A stretch of 14,955 nucleotides of DNA from Synergistaceae bacterium (lineage in GTDB: Bacteria; Synergistota; Synergistia; Synergistales; Aminobacteriaceae). This document shows positions 7,090 to 13,969 of the stretch, piece by piece. The stretch covers positions 1 through 14,955 of the forward strand of contig JAFTBT010000047.1 in the NCBI GenBank assembly GCA_017455085.1. The letters run 5' to 3'. The stretch's first letter is position 1. Each line of letters opens with the position of its first letter. The translations under genes and the position numbers were made by a program. The notes beneath the pieces are model-generated. The model was not told the origin of the DNA, made no database searches, and saw only the letters and a list, made by a program, of their open reading frames with translations.

Positions 7090-7368
7090 GTGCTGTCCAT
7101 GACGGAAAGAATGTGCTGGAATTTTCGCCTCCACATAACGAAACAGAATCATTGCAGTAAAGTGAAGAAACATGCTTGATAAATTCGGAATGTCGTGTAG
7201 ACTTGCACAGCTCACAGCCACCCATAACTTTCTCTTTGTAACCACATATTCCACACAACCACTAACTACAGGCATTAATAATCGTAATGCAGTGGAGTAT
7301 TGGACTCTTTCAATTATGCGTAGCTATTTTTTGTGCATAAACCATCAGGAAGGAGGATACATTCTCAA
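7090..7368. other. Intergenic stretch upstream of the broken surface-protein gene
   Basis: No convincing gene is seen here. The far end carries a strong ribosome-binding site, AGGAGG (7351-7356), 12 bases before ATG 7369. A TTGGAC at 7300-7305 could be a -35 for that gene, but the matching -10 is poor. A minus-strand frame from a TTG at 7258 reads through a Cys-rich beginning (CGICGY, CELC) but has no ribosome-binding site and runs through the terminator; I do not call it. Confidence 0.5.
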
Positions 7369-8320
7369 ATGCAACACAAGCGCAATAAGTTAGTGAGTCT
7401 CTTGCTCATGTTGTCGGCAGTTGTCGGGCTTCTGACATGTCTTGCGGAAGATGTTCATGCAAACTCGGTGAACTATAAGGAAGCAAGCTATGATGTGTAC
7501 GCTAACAAAATAACCTACACCACTAAATCGGTCGACTCTTACGTCCTCGTAACCGACGAAATAACCGAGTGGAGCAATGATGTGTGGTAGTGAACGGATC
7601 TGTAGTACTCTTAAGCTGTATAGTGGTCAGCGGATATGCAAACCTGATTCTGAGTGACGGTGCGACGTTGACGGCGGAAGCAGGCATCACCACTACAGGA
7701 GCAACATTGAACATCTACGCACAATCCTGCGGGACGGGCAAGCTCGAAGCTGGTAGTAACGGTGGTGCGGTCGGAATAGGCGGCGGTTCTGGAGGAGCAG
7801 GCGGCACTGTAACCATCAGCGGCGGCACACACAACTCCAGCAATCACACAAGCTACACCATAGAGACCGACACCATAACCCTCAAAGACGCAACGTAAAG
7901 AAGGCTATGATTTTGTGGGATGGACTCTGCGACACACAGATAGTCTACATGCAATCAATCGGGCAGAATTTCGCCTTAGGTGAACATCTCAGTACAGCGT
8001 CTTCCGTGAAGAGTGCTTCTGTGTCCGACAACGTCAAGAATCTCAATACGTTTGACGCAGCAGGCAACGAGATAGCAGCGGATTTCGATTCGGCGACAGG
8101 GACAATGCATTTTGCTGCAGCACTCGACAAAGTAACGTATGACTATGATACCGGCTTCAACGGTGTAATGGTGGACGTAACTTTGTATGCAACAGAAAAT
8201 GTAGCCTCGAACGGGGGTGACTGTAATGTCGCTTTCGGAATGACGGCAATGTTTGCAGTCCTGCTTATGCTCCTGAAGAAGATACCTAAATATCCCCCCA
8301 ATTTTTGGCTGAGGGGATAA
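7369..8320 (+). pseudogene. Broken gene for a secreted Gly-rich repeat protein with Synergist-CTERM-like tail
   Basis: The gene starts well at ATG 7369, with AGGAGG 12 bases upstream and a signal peptide (KLVSLLLMLSAVVGLL, cut near HANS). Frame 1 stops at 7588-7590 straight after ITEWSNDVW. The homologous continuation VVNGSVVL is in the frame starting at 7584 and runs through NLILSDGATLTAEAGITTTG and GGAVGIGGGSGGAGGTVTI to a stop at 7896-7898. KEGYDFVGWTL, a signature of the InlB B-repeat (Listeria-Bacteroides) type, is read in frame 1 at 7897-7929. The rest, VYMQSIGQNFALGEHL to the end, is in frame 2. The terminal GGDCNVAFGMTAMFAVLLMLLKK-type tail (Gly-Gly-x-Cys, hydrophobic run, Lys) resembles the intact anchor of the neighbouring protein. 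Three frame changes in about 350 bases among otherwise intact genes indicate decay; assembly error is the alternative. Confidence 0.75.
8291..8319. terminator. Palindrome between convergent genes, possible bidirectional terminator
   Basis: TATCCCC (8291-8297) is perfectly inverted as GGGGATA (8313-8319), with AATTTT following on the plus strand. It overlaps the last codons of the broken plus-strand gene and lies 31 bases from the end of the convergent minus-strand gene, so it could serve both. The T-tracts are weak. Confidence 0.5.
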
Positions 8321-8350
8321 ATTTTGTCCTGATATGTCCGTGAGAAATGG

Positions 8351-11143
8351 CTATACCCTTGAGAGTTTCAGTATCCCTAAAAGCAAAATCATTCCCAGCA
8401 TCCCCGCAAGACCAAGACTACACCCGCCGCCGCCTCCCGAACCAGAATTGAGTTTCCTGCTGTCAGAGTTCCCGTCGTTGCCTCCGGAATTGTTCCCGCC
8501 AGAGTTATCGCCGCTGGTTGGAGTGCTGGGGCGAGGAGTCGGATTCTCTCCTGTCGCCGCAATGTAGAACGTCATATCCCACTGTCCGTTTTCGTTGCCG
8601 TCACCAATCAACACATACGGATTTTCGTCGTCCCTGAACAGCTCAACATACGCAGTCTTGCCCGTGTTCCTACTGCTTCCGTCAGCAAGTATGACTATGA
8701 AGTCCAGATACAGTGCATCCTCGTAGATGAACGCCCTGATGCAGTCCGCAGCTCCAGCACCTATATTGCTGCCCTTGTTGTTGATGGCAGTGAAGAAATT
8801 CGCATCCCTCTCACTCGTTGCGTCAGACCTCAGCCATATAGTCCCATAGTTCGCAAACGCATTGAACAGCGCACGTGAACTTGCAGCGTTCTCAAACTCC
8901 TCCCAGTGATTCATCACAAGCTGATTCTGTCTCGGTATCCTCATGCGTATAGATAGCGGCTGAAGGGGTATCTCGTTGCTGACCAGAGTAATAATCACTT
9001 CTGATGGGCTGAAGGCTGATGCGTTTGTCTCGTCCTCCGGAGGATTTTCTGGTGCAGGCTCAGGATTTTGTGAAGGGGTATCCTGTGACTCCGTGTCCTC
9101 AGAAATAATTGTGTACGTCACGAGCCCTTCGGGTACTGTCTTCACGAATCTGAACGCGTCTATCGCCGAAGAATTTATGTATACGCTTCTGTCGTGTGAT
9201 ACAGCTTTTCCCTTTGACGAAGCCGCCGCAGTAAATGCAGCACTATTCACGCTCGCTGTGGTCATCACCGGAGGTTTGCCCATGAGATTCATAAGCTCGT
9301 ACGCTGTTTCTTCGTCATTGTTCACCACGTCCGCAAAATTCATCACGAACTCCCTCGTCCTGACTCCGTCCAATTTCTCCTCACTGCCAGCTATCAAGTC
9401 AAGACCTCTCACTCTCTTGTAGTTCAGGCGCAAATTTCTGGGTGCTGAGTTCACGTAGTCGTTTATCTGGAATGATTCGTATGTGTCGTATGCAGTGTTG
9501 ACAGTGCCATATACAGAATGATCATACACAGTAACGAGTCCCGGAGCTATTTGGCTGTGAGCATCCAGATGGAAATACTGCGGCAGTGTCTCGCGCTGGA
9601 GCTGTGTCGGACTCAGCGGCAGGTCATACTTCCAGCGGTCAGGCCGAATCTCCTGATAGCCCGAAGTCCTTCCGAGCATGTCGTACCTGTACAGCCTGTA
9701 GCGTGTCGCTGTGCGGTTAGTGATCTGCGTCTCAAGGTAGTATGTCGGCATTGGGTCAGCACTTGACTGCACCATGAAGAACGTTCCGAAATCCAGATCG
9801 TTCATGTCGCTCTGAGCGTCCCAAGTGAATTTTACGCGGTTGATGACGTGATCAGCGGTCTTCTGTGTTGCGGAGTCGTATACAGTCATGTCGAACTGCA
9901 AGGGAACTTCCGAAGCGTTTCCGTCATAGACATTAGCGATCACCAGCGGGATAGTGGCATTCTCGCGGTAATGACTATATCCGGTTGCCATGTCTGCAGC
10001 CTGATTGAAGGTGATGTAGCCGAGCGTGCTCCCGAAGTCTGTTGTGCCGTATGTGGAGCTTATTCGGACGTTGGTGCTTGCGTAGTCTGCTGGATTGACT
10101 GACTGCTCACCTCTGGGCGTGAAAATGAATGAGTAATCCTCGAAGCCGTCAATGGCTATAGATTCCGTAACGTCCCTAACTTTGCACAAGTACATGATAT
10201 TCGCTGAAGAGCTGGCCTCAAGTGTATATGCCAGTTTTCCGGCAGAGTCATAGATGCTTGCTCCTGAATTTGTCCCCGAAGACAAGTAGCTGACTGTGTA
10301 TACCGTGTTGTCTTTCGAATCCAGAACTACAGTGTGATCGTGTGAAGTCTTGTAGGCTAATTTTCCGGCCATGTTCCTGAACTCGTAATGATTGCCGATA
10401 ACGTCTCCGGATTTGTTGATGTCGTTCGAGAGTGTGAACGTGTACATGTCAGTATAGTTTCCGTTAGCATCACGTGCGGAGACCAGCCCTTCAGAAATGT
10501 TTATCAGGAAAGCTACAGGCTCATTCAGTGACCGGACGTTTGCCCTGTTGTTCCAGAGAGCAGACCCGTCAACAGCTCCGAACCTCCACCAGTACGGATA
10601 ATGACTCGCGTAGGGATTCCCAAAGTCCACGTTGAAGTTTCCTGTGCCGTTCTTGACGACGAGGCATAGGCTCTCCAGCGGGTCTGGGTGTTCGTCATAA
10701 ATATTAGTGATTGCTGTGTATGGTTGAGGCTCCTCAAGAGTCATGAAGTTGAAGCCGCCGATAAGATTCCCAACTGACGACACAGTGATCTCAGGAATCT
10801 CTCCGCCCATAGTGCGCCGGTATATGCCCCTGTTGTTGGTGTTGTTGCCTGCGTTGTAGAGGCTGTAGAAATAGTTCTCGTAGACGGTTGCGAACCACTG
10901 AGAGCCTGCGGTATTTGTGCCTGTGAGTTCGCGGAGCTGGTAGTTGAAGCCGGCATCCTGACCGTATAGGTTGTACAGGTATGAGCCGTACGTGTTGTTG
11001 ACGACCCCGTAGAGTGAGGCGATATCCGTTGATGAGGTGTAGGGGTAATCCCTGACTGTTGCAGCTCCCCAAGAAGCACTTGATGTGAAAACTCCGCACA
11101 TGACGGCCAAGAATAATACTGCTGCCGCTAAACGTTTGAGCAT
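8351..11143 (-). CDS. Large secreted surface protein with Synergist-CTERM sorting signal
   Basis: From ATG 11143 the protein has 930 residues. It begins with a signal peptide (MLKRLAAAVLFLAVMCGVF, cut near SASWGA) and is otherwise a long extracellular Tyr/Asn/Thr-rich beta-type sequence that I cannot assign to a family. A Pro/Glu/Asn linker (about 670-700) separates a last domain. A Gly/Asn/Ser/Asp spacer (about 866-900) then leads to the terminal signal GSGGGGGCSLGLAGMLGM, a hydrophobic stretch and KLSRV. That tripartite end fits the Synergist-CTERM sorting domain, in which the Cys follows a Gly run; the tail is thought to direct processing and anchoring at the cell surface. The frame is open further upstream, but into the nnr stop. 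ATG 11158 abuts AGGAGG with no spacing, so 11143, with 15 bases of spacing, is preferred. It is 52 bases after nnr and may share its transcript. Confidence 0.85.
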   Translation of the reverse strand: MLKRLAAAVLFLAVMCGVFTSSASWGAATVRDYPYTSSTDIASLYGVVNNTYGSYLYNLYGQDAGFNYQLRELTGTNTAGSQWFATVYENYFYSLYNAGNNTNNRGIYRRTMGGEIPEITVSSVGNLIGGFNFMTLEEPQPYTAITNIYDEHPDPLESLCLVVKNGTGNFNVDFGNPYASHYPYWWRFGAVDGSALWNNRANVRSLNEPVAFLINISEGLVSARDANGNYTDMYTFTLSNDINKSGDVIGNHYEFRNMAGKLAYKTSHDHTVVLDSKDNTVYTVSYLSSGTNSGASIYDSAGKLAYTLEASSSANIMYLCKVRDVTESIAIDGFEDYSFIFTPRGEQSVNPADYASTNVRISSTYGTTDFGSTLGYITFNQAADMATGYSHYRENATIPLVIANVYDGNASEVPLQFDMTVYDSATQKTADHVINRVKFTWDAQSDMNDLDFGTFFMVQSSADPMPTYYLETQITNRTATRYRLYRYDMLGRTSGYQEIRPDRWKYDLPLSPTQLQRETLPQYFHLDAHSQIAPGLVTVYDHSVYGTVNTAYDTYESFQINDYVNSAPRNLRLNYKRVRGLDLIAGSEEKLDGVRTREFVMNFADVVNNDEETAYELMNLMGKPPVMTTASVNSAAFTAAASSKGKAVSHDRSVYINSSAIDAFRFVKTVPEGLVTYTIISEDTESQDTPSQNPEPAPENPPEDETNASAFSPSEVIITLVSNEIPLQPLSIRMRIPRQNQLVMNHWEEFENAASSRALFNAFANYGTIWLRSDATSERDANFFTAINNKGSNIGAGAADCIRAFIYEDALYLDFIVILADGSSRNTGKTAYVELFRDDENPYVLIGDGNENGQWDMTFYIAATGENPTPRPSTPTSGDNSGGNNSGGNDGNSDSRKLNSGSGGGGGCSLGLAGMLGMILLLGILKLSRV

Positions 11144-11158
11144 GGTAGAAAAATTCAT

Positions 11159-11164
11159 CCTCCT
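11159..11164 (-). promoter_or_regulatory. Ribosome-binding site deciding the surface-protein start
   Basis: AGGAGG on the minus strand sits immediately next to ATG 11158 (no spacing) and 15 bases before ATG 11143. Zero spacing is not expected to work, while long spacing is seen for several other genes here, so the second ATG is favoured. Confidence 0.6.
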
Positions 11165-11195
11165 GTAAAAATTTTGCTGGTATAAATCCGTGAAG

Positions 11196-11927
11196 CTAAT
11201 TCGGAATGCCAATGTATGTTACTGTAATATCACCCCCATACTGCGGCGAAACATCAAGGCCTTTCTTCATCCTGTGGAAGGTAACGGTTTTTGTTGCTCT
11301 CACGCAGATTCCTAAAGGCTCTCCGGTGTCGCAGTCAAGCCCCGAAGGAATATCCACGCTCACGATATGAGTTGCAAGTGTATTCATGGACTCGATGACC
11401 CTCCGGAAAATGCCTTCTACCGGACGATTAAGCCCTGTCCCGAAAATGGCATCTATGCAGGTCTCACAGCCTCGTAATGCGCTCTCGAAATCCTCGAAGT
11501 TCTCATCATTGACGGTGTTTAGGACTTCAGGAGCTAACTTGCTCATGATCTTTAGATTTGTCTTGAAGTCATCGCTGCCTTTTCTGGGATCGCCCACTAT
11601 GTAGACTCGTACGTCCTTTCCGAGAATGCACAAGTGTCTGGCAAGTGCTAGGCCGTCTCCTCCGTTGCTGCCTGGAGAACAAACTATTGCGAACACAGCG
11701 TATTCACGTACCTCATTGAGGACAGCTACAGCAGCATTCTCCATCAACAATATGCTTGGGATTCCGAAGGTCTGTATGGCGCGTTTGTCGGCATTGCGAG
11801 CTTCATCGCGTGAGACGGATTCTGGGGAATGGACATCATGATAGACGACTTCCCTGTGAAATTCGCTTGGGTCATAAACATTTTCAAGCTCGTGTTCAAG
11901 CTCTTCAAGTTCACGATCAGGGGGCAT
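11196..11927 (-). CDS. nnr: NAD(P)H-hydrate epimerase, stand-alone YjeF_N domain
   Basis: The 243-residue product repairs NAD(P)HX by interconverting its R and S epimers, so that a separate dehydratase can restore NAD(P)H. The YjeF_N signatures are present in order: VSRDEARNADKRAI with FGIPSILLMENAA (38-66), the nucleotide loop SPGSNGGDGLALARHL (84-99), IDAIFGTGL (158-166), VDIPSGLDCDTG (191-202) and the closing ATKTVTF with YGGDITVTYIGIP. The usual fused ADP/ATP-dependent dehydratase domain is absent: the protein ends right after the epimerase fold. The first 37 residues are an acidic extension (ELEELEHELEN) not typical of the family. ATG 11927 is supported by AGGAGG 13 bases upstream. It is followed by the surface-protein gene and preceded, across 265 bases, by cinA. 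Confidence 0.92.
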   Translation of the reverse strand: MPPDRELEELEHELENVYDPSEFHREVVYHDVHSPESVSRDEARNADKRAIQTFGIPSILLMENAAVAVLNEVREYAVFAIVCSPGSNGGDGLALARHLCILGKDVRVYIVGDPRKGSDDFKTNLKIMSKLAPEVLNTVNDENFEDFESALRGCETCIDAIFGTGLNRPVEGIFRRVIESMNTLATHIVSVDIPSGLDCDTGEPLGICVRATKTVTFHRMKKGLDVSPQYGGDITVTYIGIPN

Positions 11928-11972
11928 AAAGTGAATCGCTCCTCCTATAAAAATTTTTCTGGTGATTGGGAT

Positions 11973-11978
11973 ATTATA
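11973..11978 (-). promoter_or_regulatory. nnr: Possible -10 box for nnr
   Basis: TATAAT on the minus strand lies 46 bases before the nnr start. No matching -35 or extended -10 bases are present, so this is only a candidate. Confidence 0.3.
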
Positions 11979-11995
11979 TTACTAGAGATGAAGAA

Positions 11996-12058
11996 TGAGG
12001 GATTGTGTGAGCGTTACAGCAGCAAAAAACTTCACTCACTGCGTTCACAGACCCCTCA
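11996..12058. repeat. Imperfect palindrome in the cinA-nnr gap
   Basis: TGAGGG (11996-12001) pairs with CCCTCA (12053-12058), and TGAGCG (12008-12013) with CGTTCA (12042-12047, one G-U), separated by a mismatched internal loop. A run of six T on the minus strand lies inside the loop rather than after the stem, so it does not read as a standard intrinsic terminator for cinA. It could be a degenerate terminator or a regulatory hairpin upstream of nnr. Confidence 0.45.
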
Positions 12059-12130
12059 CTCATGTAGATACTTGGCCGGATTCAGAATGGCATTAGGGCA
12101 TATATTTGTGTCTAGATAAACGCACGACTG

Positions 12131-12178
12131 GATTATGACGTTTGTGTTCCACCAGGCACACCAGTGATTATGACGTTT
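12131..12178. repeat. Pair of 13-bp direct repeats after cinA
   Basis: GATTATGACGTTT occurs exactly at 12131-12143 and 12166-12178, a 35-base period, with CACCAGGCACACCA-type sequence between. The unit contains the near-palindromic TGACG. It lies 15 bases beyond the cinA stop, in a region without genes. It may be an operator pair or a remnant of a duplication. Confidence 0.7.
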
Positions 12179-12192
12179 TCGACATACCAGCA

Positions 12193-13413
12193 TCACCCAT
12201 TGTGAAGCATCCTCCACAGCTCCGCAAGCGCAAACCTCACCGTCCGCAGTCTCACTTCGCCGCGGTTTCCCGGAAGCCTCTTCACTTCCGCACGAGACCT
12301 CCTCCCGTCCGTCAGCCCAAACCACACCGTACCTACAGGCTTTCTCTCACTGCCTCCATCCGGCCCCGCAATACCAGTAACAGCTACAGCAAAGTCTGCC
12401 CCGTAGATTCTCAATGCACCTTCCGCCATTTCGCAGGCACACTCCCCGCTCACAGCTCCATGCTCACGCAACGTCTCTATCCTCACGCCGAGAATATTGC
12501 TCTTGGCCTCGTTCGTGTAGGTTACTGCCGAGCCGTTGAACACGTCCGAACTTCCAGCTATGTCGGTGAGAGCTGCTCCGATCATCCCTCCGGTACATGA
12601 CTCTGCACATGCTATTTTTGCACCGCGATACCTTGCCTCATAGAGTACAGCCTCCGCGAGAGAACCGCATCCCTGCGGCAGAACATCATCACGGAATCTT
12701 GAGCGTATGACTCTCTCAGCTTCGGAGACCAGCTTAGACTCTCCGCGAATTATCAGCTCAACTTGCGGGAATGCCGGCAGAATCGACACATGCAGTTCGG
12801 GATTCGCGATCACTTCCGGGATTCGTTCGGCTATAGTCATCTCAGGGTTGCCCAGAATTATCACAGAAGCACAACAGTGTTCAGAGTCCGGCGCAAAAAT
12901 TTCTGGGAGTTCTTGCCTCGTCATGGCCTCGTACTCCATCGGGACACCGGGCAGAGCAATTACTGTAGTGCCTTCACGCGTGAACCGGATACCAAGAGCA
13001 AAACCTGCGGGGTTGTAGACGGCTTGAGCATGTTCGGGGATCATGGCTTGAGGGTCTCGGCATTTTTCTGTGTAGGCGAGCCTGTAGGGGTCATTCTGAA
13101 CGCGTGCAGCTACTTTGTCGTAAAGTGCATCATCAGGTTTCAGGCCGCACCCCAAGTACGAAGCGATTGCGTAACGGGTTTTGTCGTCATGAGTCGGGCC
13201 AAGACCTCCGGAGAGAATCAGCAGCTCAGTTTTCCCGACCCAGCGCGATAACAGAGCGAGTATCTCGTCCTCCTCGTCAGAGACTATTTCGATTCGCAGG
13301 ACATTTACGCCTTTAGTGTGAAGGTGTCCGGCCATGAAGAGGGCGTTTTTTTCGGTGCGGGCTCCTGAGAGCAATTCGTCCCCTATGGCCGCGAGTACAG
13401 CGTTCTTAATCAC
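12193..13413 (-). CDS. cinA: CinA family protein (MoCF-like plus NMN-amidase-like domains)
   Basis: From GTG 13413 the protein has 406 residues, the usual CinA length. The N-terminal molybdopterin-binding-like domain shows AAIGDELLSG (8-17) and LSGGLGPTHDD (67-77), then the ALPGVPMEYEAM block. The C-terminal CinA/PncC domain shows CAESCTGG (about 268-276), AGSSDVFNGSAVTYTNEAK and VAVTGIAGPDGG (about 342-355), with the Ser of ESCTGG as the expected catalytic residue of NMN deamidation. In other bacteria such two-domain proteins are linked to pyridine-nucleotide recycling and, historically, competence. The frame is open for 17 codons upstream, but AAGGAGG six bases before GTG fixes the start; the upstream part is a diverged copy of the pgpA end. 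It lies downstream of pgpA in the same direction, probably in one operon. Confidence 0.93.
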   Translation of the reverse strand: MIKNAVLAAIGDELLSGARTEKNALFMAGHLHTKGVNVLRIEIVSDEEDEILALLSRWVGKTELLILSGGLGPTHDDKTRYAIASYLGCGLKPDDALYDKVAARVQNDPYRLAYTEKCRDPQAMIPEHAQAVYNPAGFALGIRFTREGTTVIALPGVPMEYEAMTRQELPEIFAPDSEHCCASVIILGNPEMTIAERIPEVIANPELHVSILPAFPQVELIIRGESKLVSEAERVIRSRFRDDVLPQGCGSLAEAVLYEARYRGAKIACAESCTGGMIGAALTDIAGSSDVFNGSAVTYTNEAKSNILGVRIETLREHGAVSGECACEMAEGALRIYGADFAVAVTGIAGPDGGSERKPVGTVWFGLTDGRRSRAEVKRLPGNRGEVRLRTVRFALAELWRMLHNG

Positions 13414-13568
13414 AATATGCCTCCTTAAGTTCATAGAGCCAGCCTGTGCAGGGAACATATGCATTTATCGCCTGAACTATTACGTTAATCACAATATTCT
13501 CCCTATCAGTTCATAGAGCCAGCCTGCATGATAAATATACGCGTTTATCGCCTGAAGTATTACATTGC
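13411..13568. repeat. 79-bp diverged tandem duplication at the pgpA-cinA junction
   Basis: Bases from 13490 (CACAATATTCTCC, then TTCATAGAGCCAGCCTG and TTTATCGCCTGAA) recur from 13411 with a constant offset of 79, falling to 78 on the far side of one gap. Identical blocks of 17, 13 and 8 bases are separated by substituted stretches. The right copy is the functional 3' end of pgpA (QAINAYIYHAGWLYELIGRIL plus stop). The left copy, read on the minus strand, still gives VQAINAYVPCTGWLYEL but is not in any used frame. TTAATCACAATAT occurs at both copy edges. Confidence 0.85.
13420..13425 (-). promoter_or_regulatory. cinA: Ribosome-binding site that sets the cinA GTG start
   Basis: AAGGAGG on the minus strand, with its core at 13420-13425, lies six bases before GTG 13413. 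It falls within the left copy of the 79-bp duplication, at a place where the right copy reads AGGGAGA. Confidence 0.8.
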
Positions 13569-13965
13569 CGAGAATGCCACCAACAATATCATCCGCCATA
13601 ATGCCCCAGCCTCCAGGAAGTTTCTCCATCGCACTCACCGGCCAAGGCTTCAGGATATCGATTATTCGGAACAGGAAAAATCCAGGAATTATGAACACCT
13701 TCGGCAGCATGAATATCGTCAGCCACATTCCAGGCACCTCATCGATATTCAGGAAGTTAGGATCCTTGAGGTTGAAGTACTGCTCAGATTTTCCGGTAAC
13801 GTATACCCCAACAATCGACACCAAAAATATCACCCACATAGGCACGTCAACAAATGCACTCACCACGCAGGCAAATGCGGAACTCACTGTACCGGGCATT
13901 CCCGAAGGCAGGAAACCCAGCCCGAAAACGCTCGCTATCCACACGTAATAAGGATACTTCTTCAT
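13489..13965 (-). CDS. pgpA: Phosphatidylglycerophosphatase A
   Basis: The 158-residue membrane enzyme removes the phosphate from phosphatidylglycerophosphate to make phosphatidylglycerol. Family signatures are in order: GLGFLPSGMPGTVSS (15-29), the acidic DPNFLNIDEVPGMWL (68-82), FRIIDILKPWPV (99-110) and GGWGIMADDIVGG (118-130), with the Asp/Glu residues expected to bind the metal. Hydrophobic segments at about 32-57, 79-101 and 126-140 fit an integral inner-membrane protein. The start ATG 13965 has AAAGGAGG 12 bases upstream, inside the tail of the preceding kinase gene; the two genes are only four bases apart. The 3' end is one copy of the 79-bp duplication. The co-directional neighbour cinA suggests an operon of housekeeping genes. 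Confidence 0.93.
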   Translation of the reverse strand: MKKYPYYVWIASVFGLGFLPSGMPGTVSSAFACVVSAFVDVPMWVIFLVSIVGVYVTGKSEQYFNLKDPNFLNIDEVPGMWLTIFMLPKVFIIPGFFLFRIIDILKPWPVSAMEKLPGGWGIMADDIVGGILGNVILQAINAYIYHAGWLYELIGRIL

Positions 13966-13969
13966 AATA

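Noticed and set aside
6965..7258. Minus-strand frame with Cys pairs (CGICGY, CELC) suggesting a small zinc-ribbon protein
   Set aside because: It starts only at TTG, has no ribosome-binding site, crosses the terminator at 7054-7089 and overlaps the end of the AAA+ gene. The Cys content does not continue into a recognisable domain.
7172..7393. Plus-strand 73-residue frame in the intergenic region
   Set aside because: No ribosome-binding site and no export signal, and it overlaps the well-supported start at 7369 in another frame.
12131..12178. Start of a CRISPR array
   Set aside because: Only two 13-bp repeats 35 bases apart, with no further copies and no cas gene in the window.
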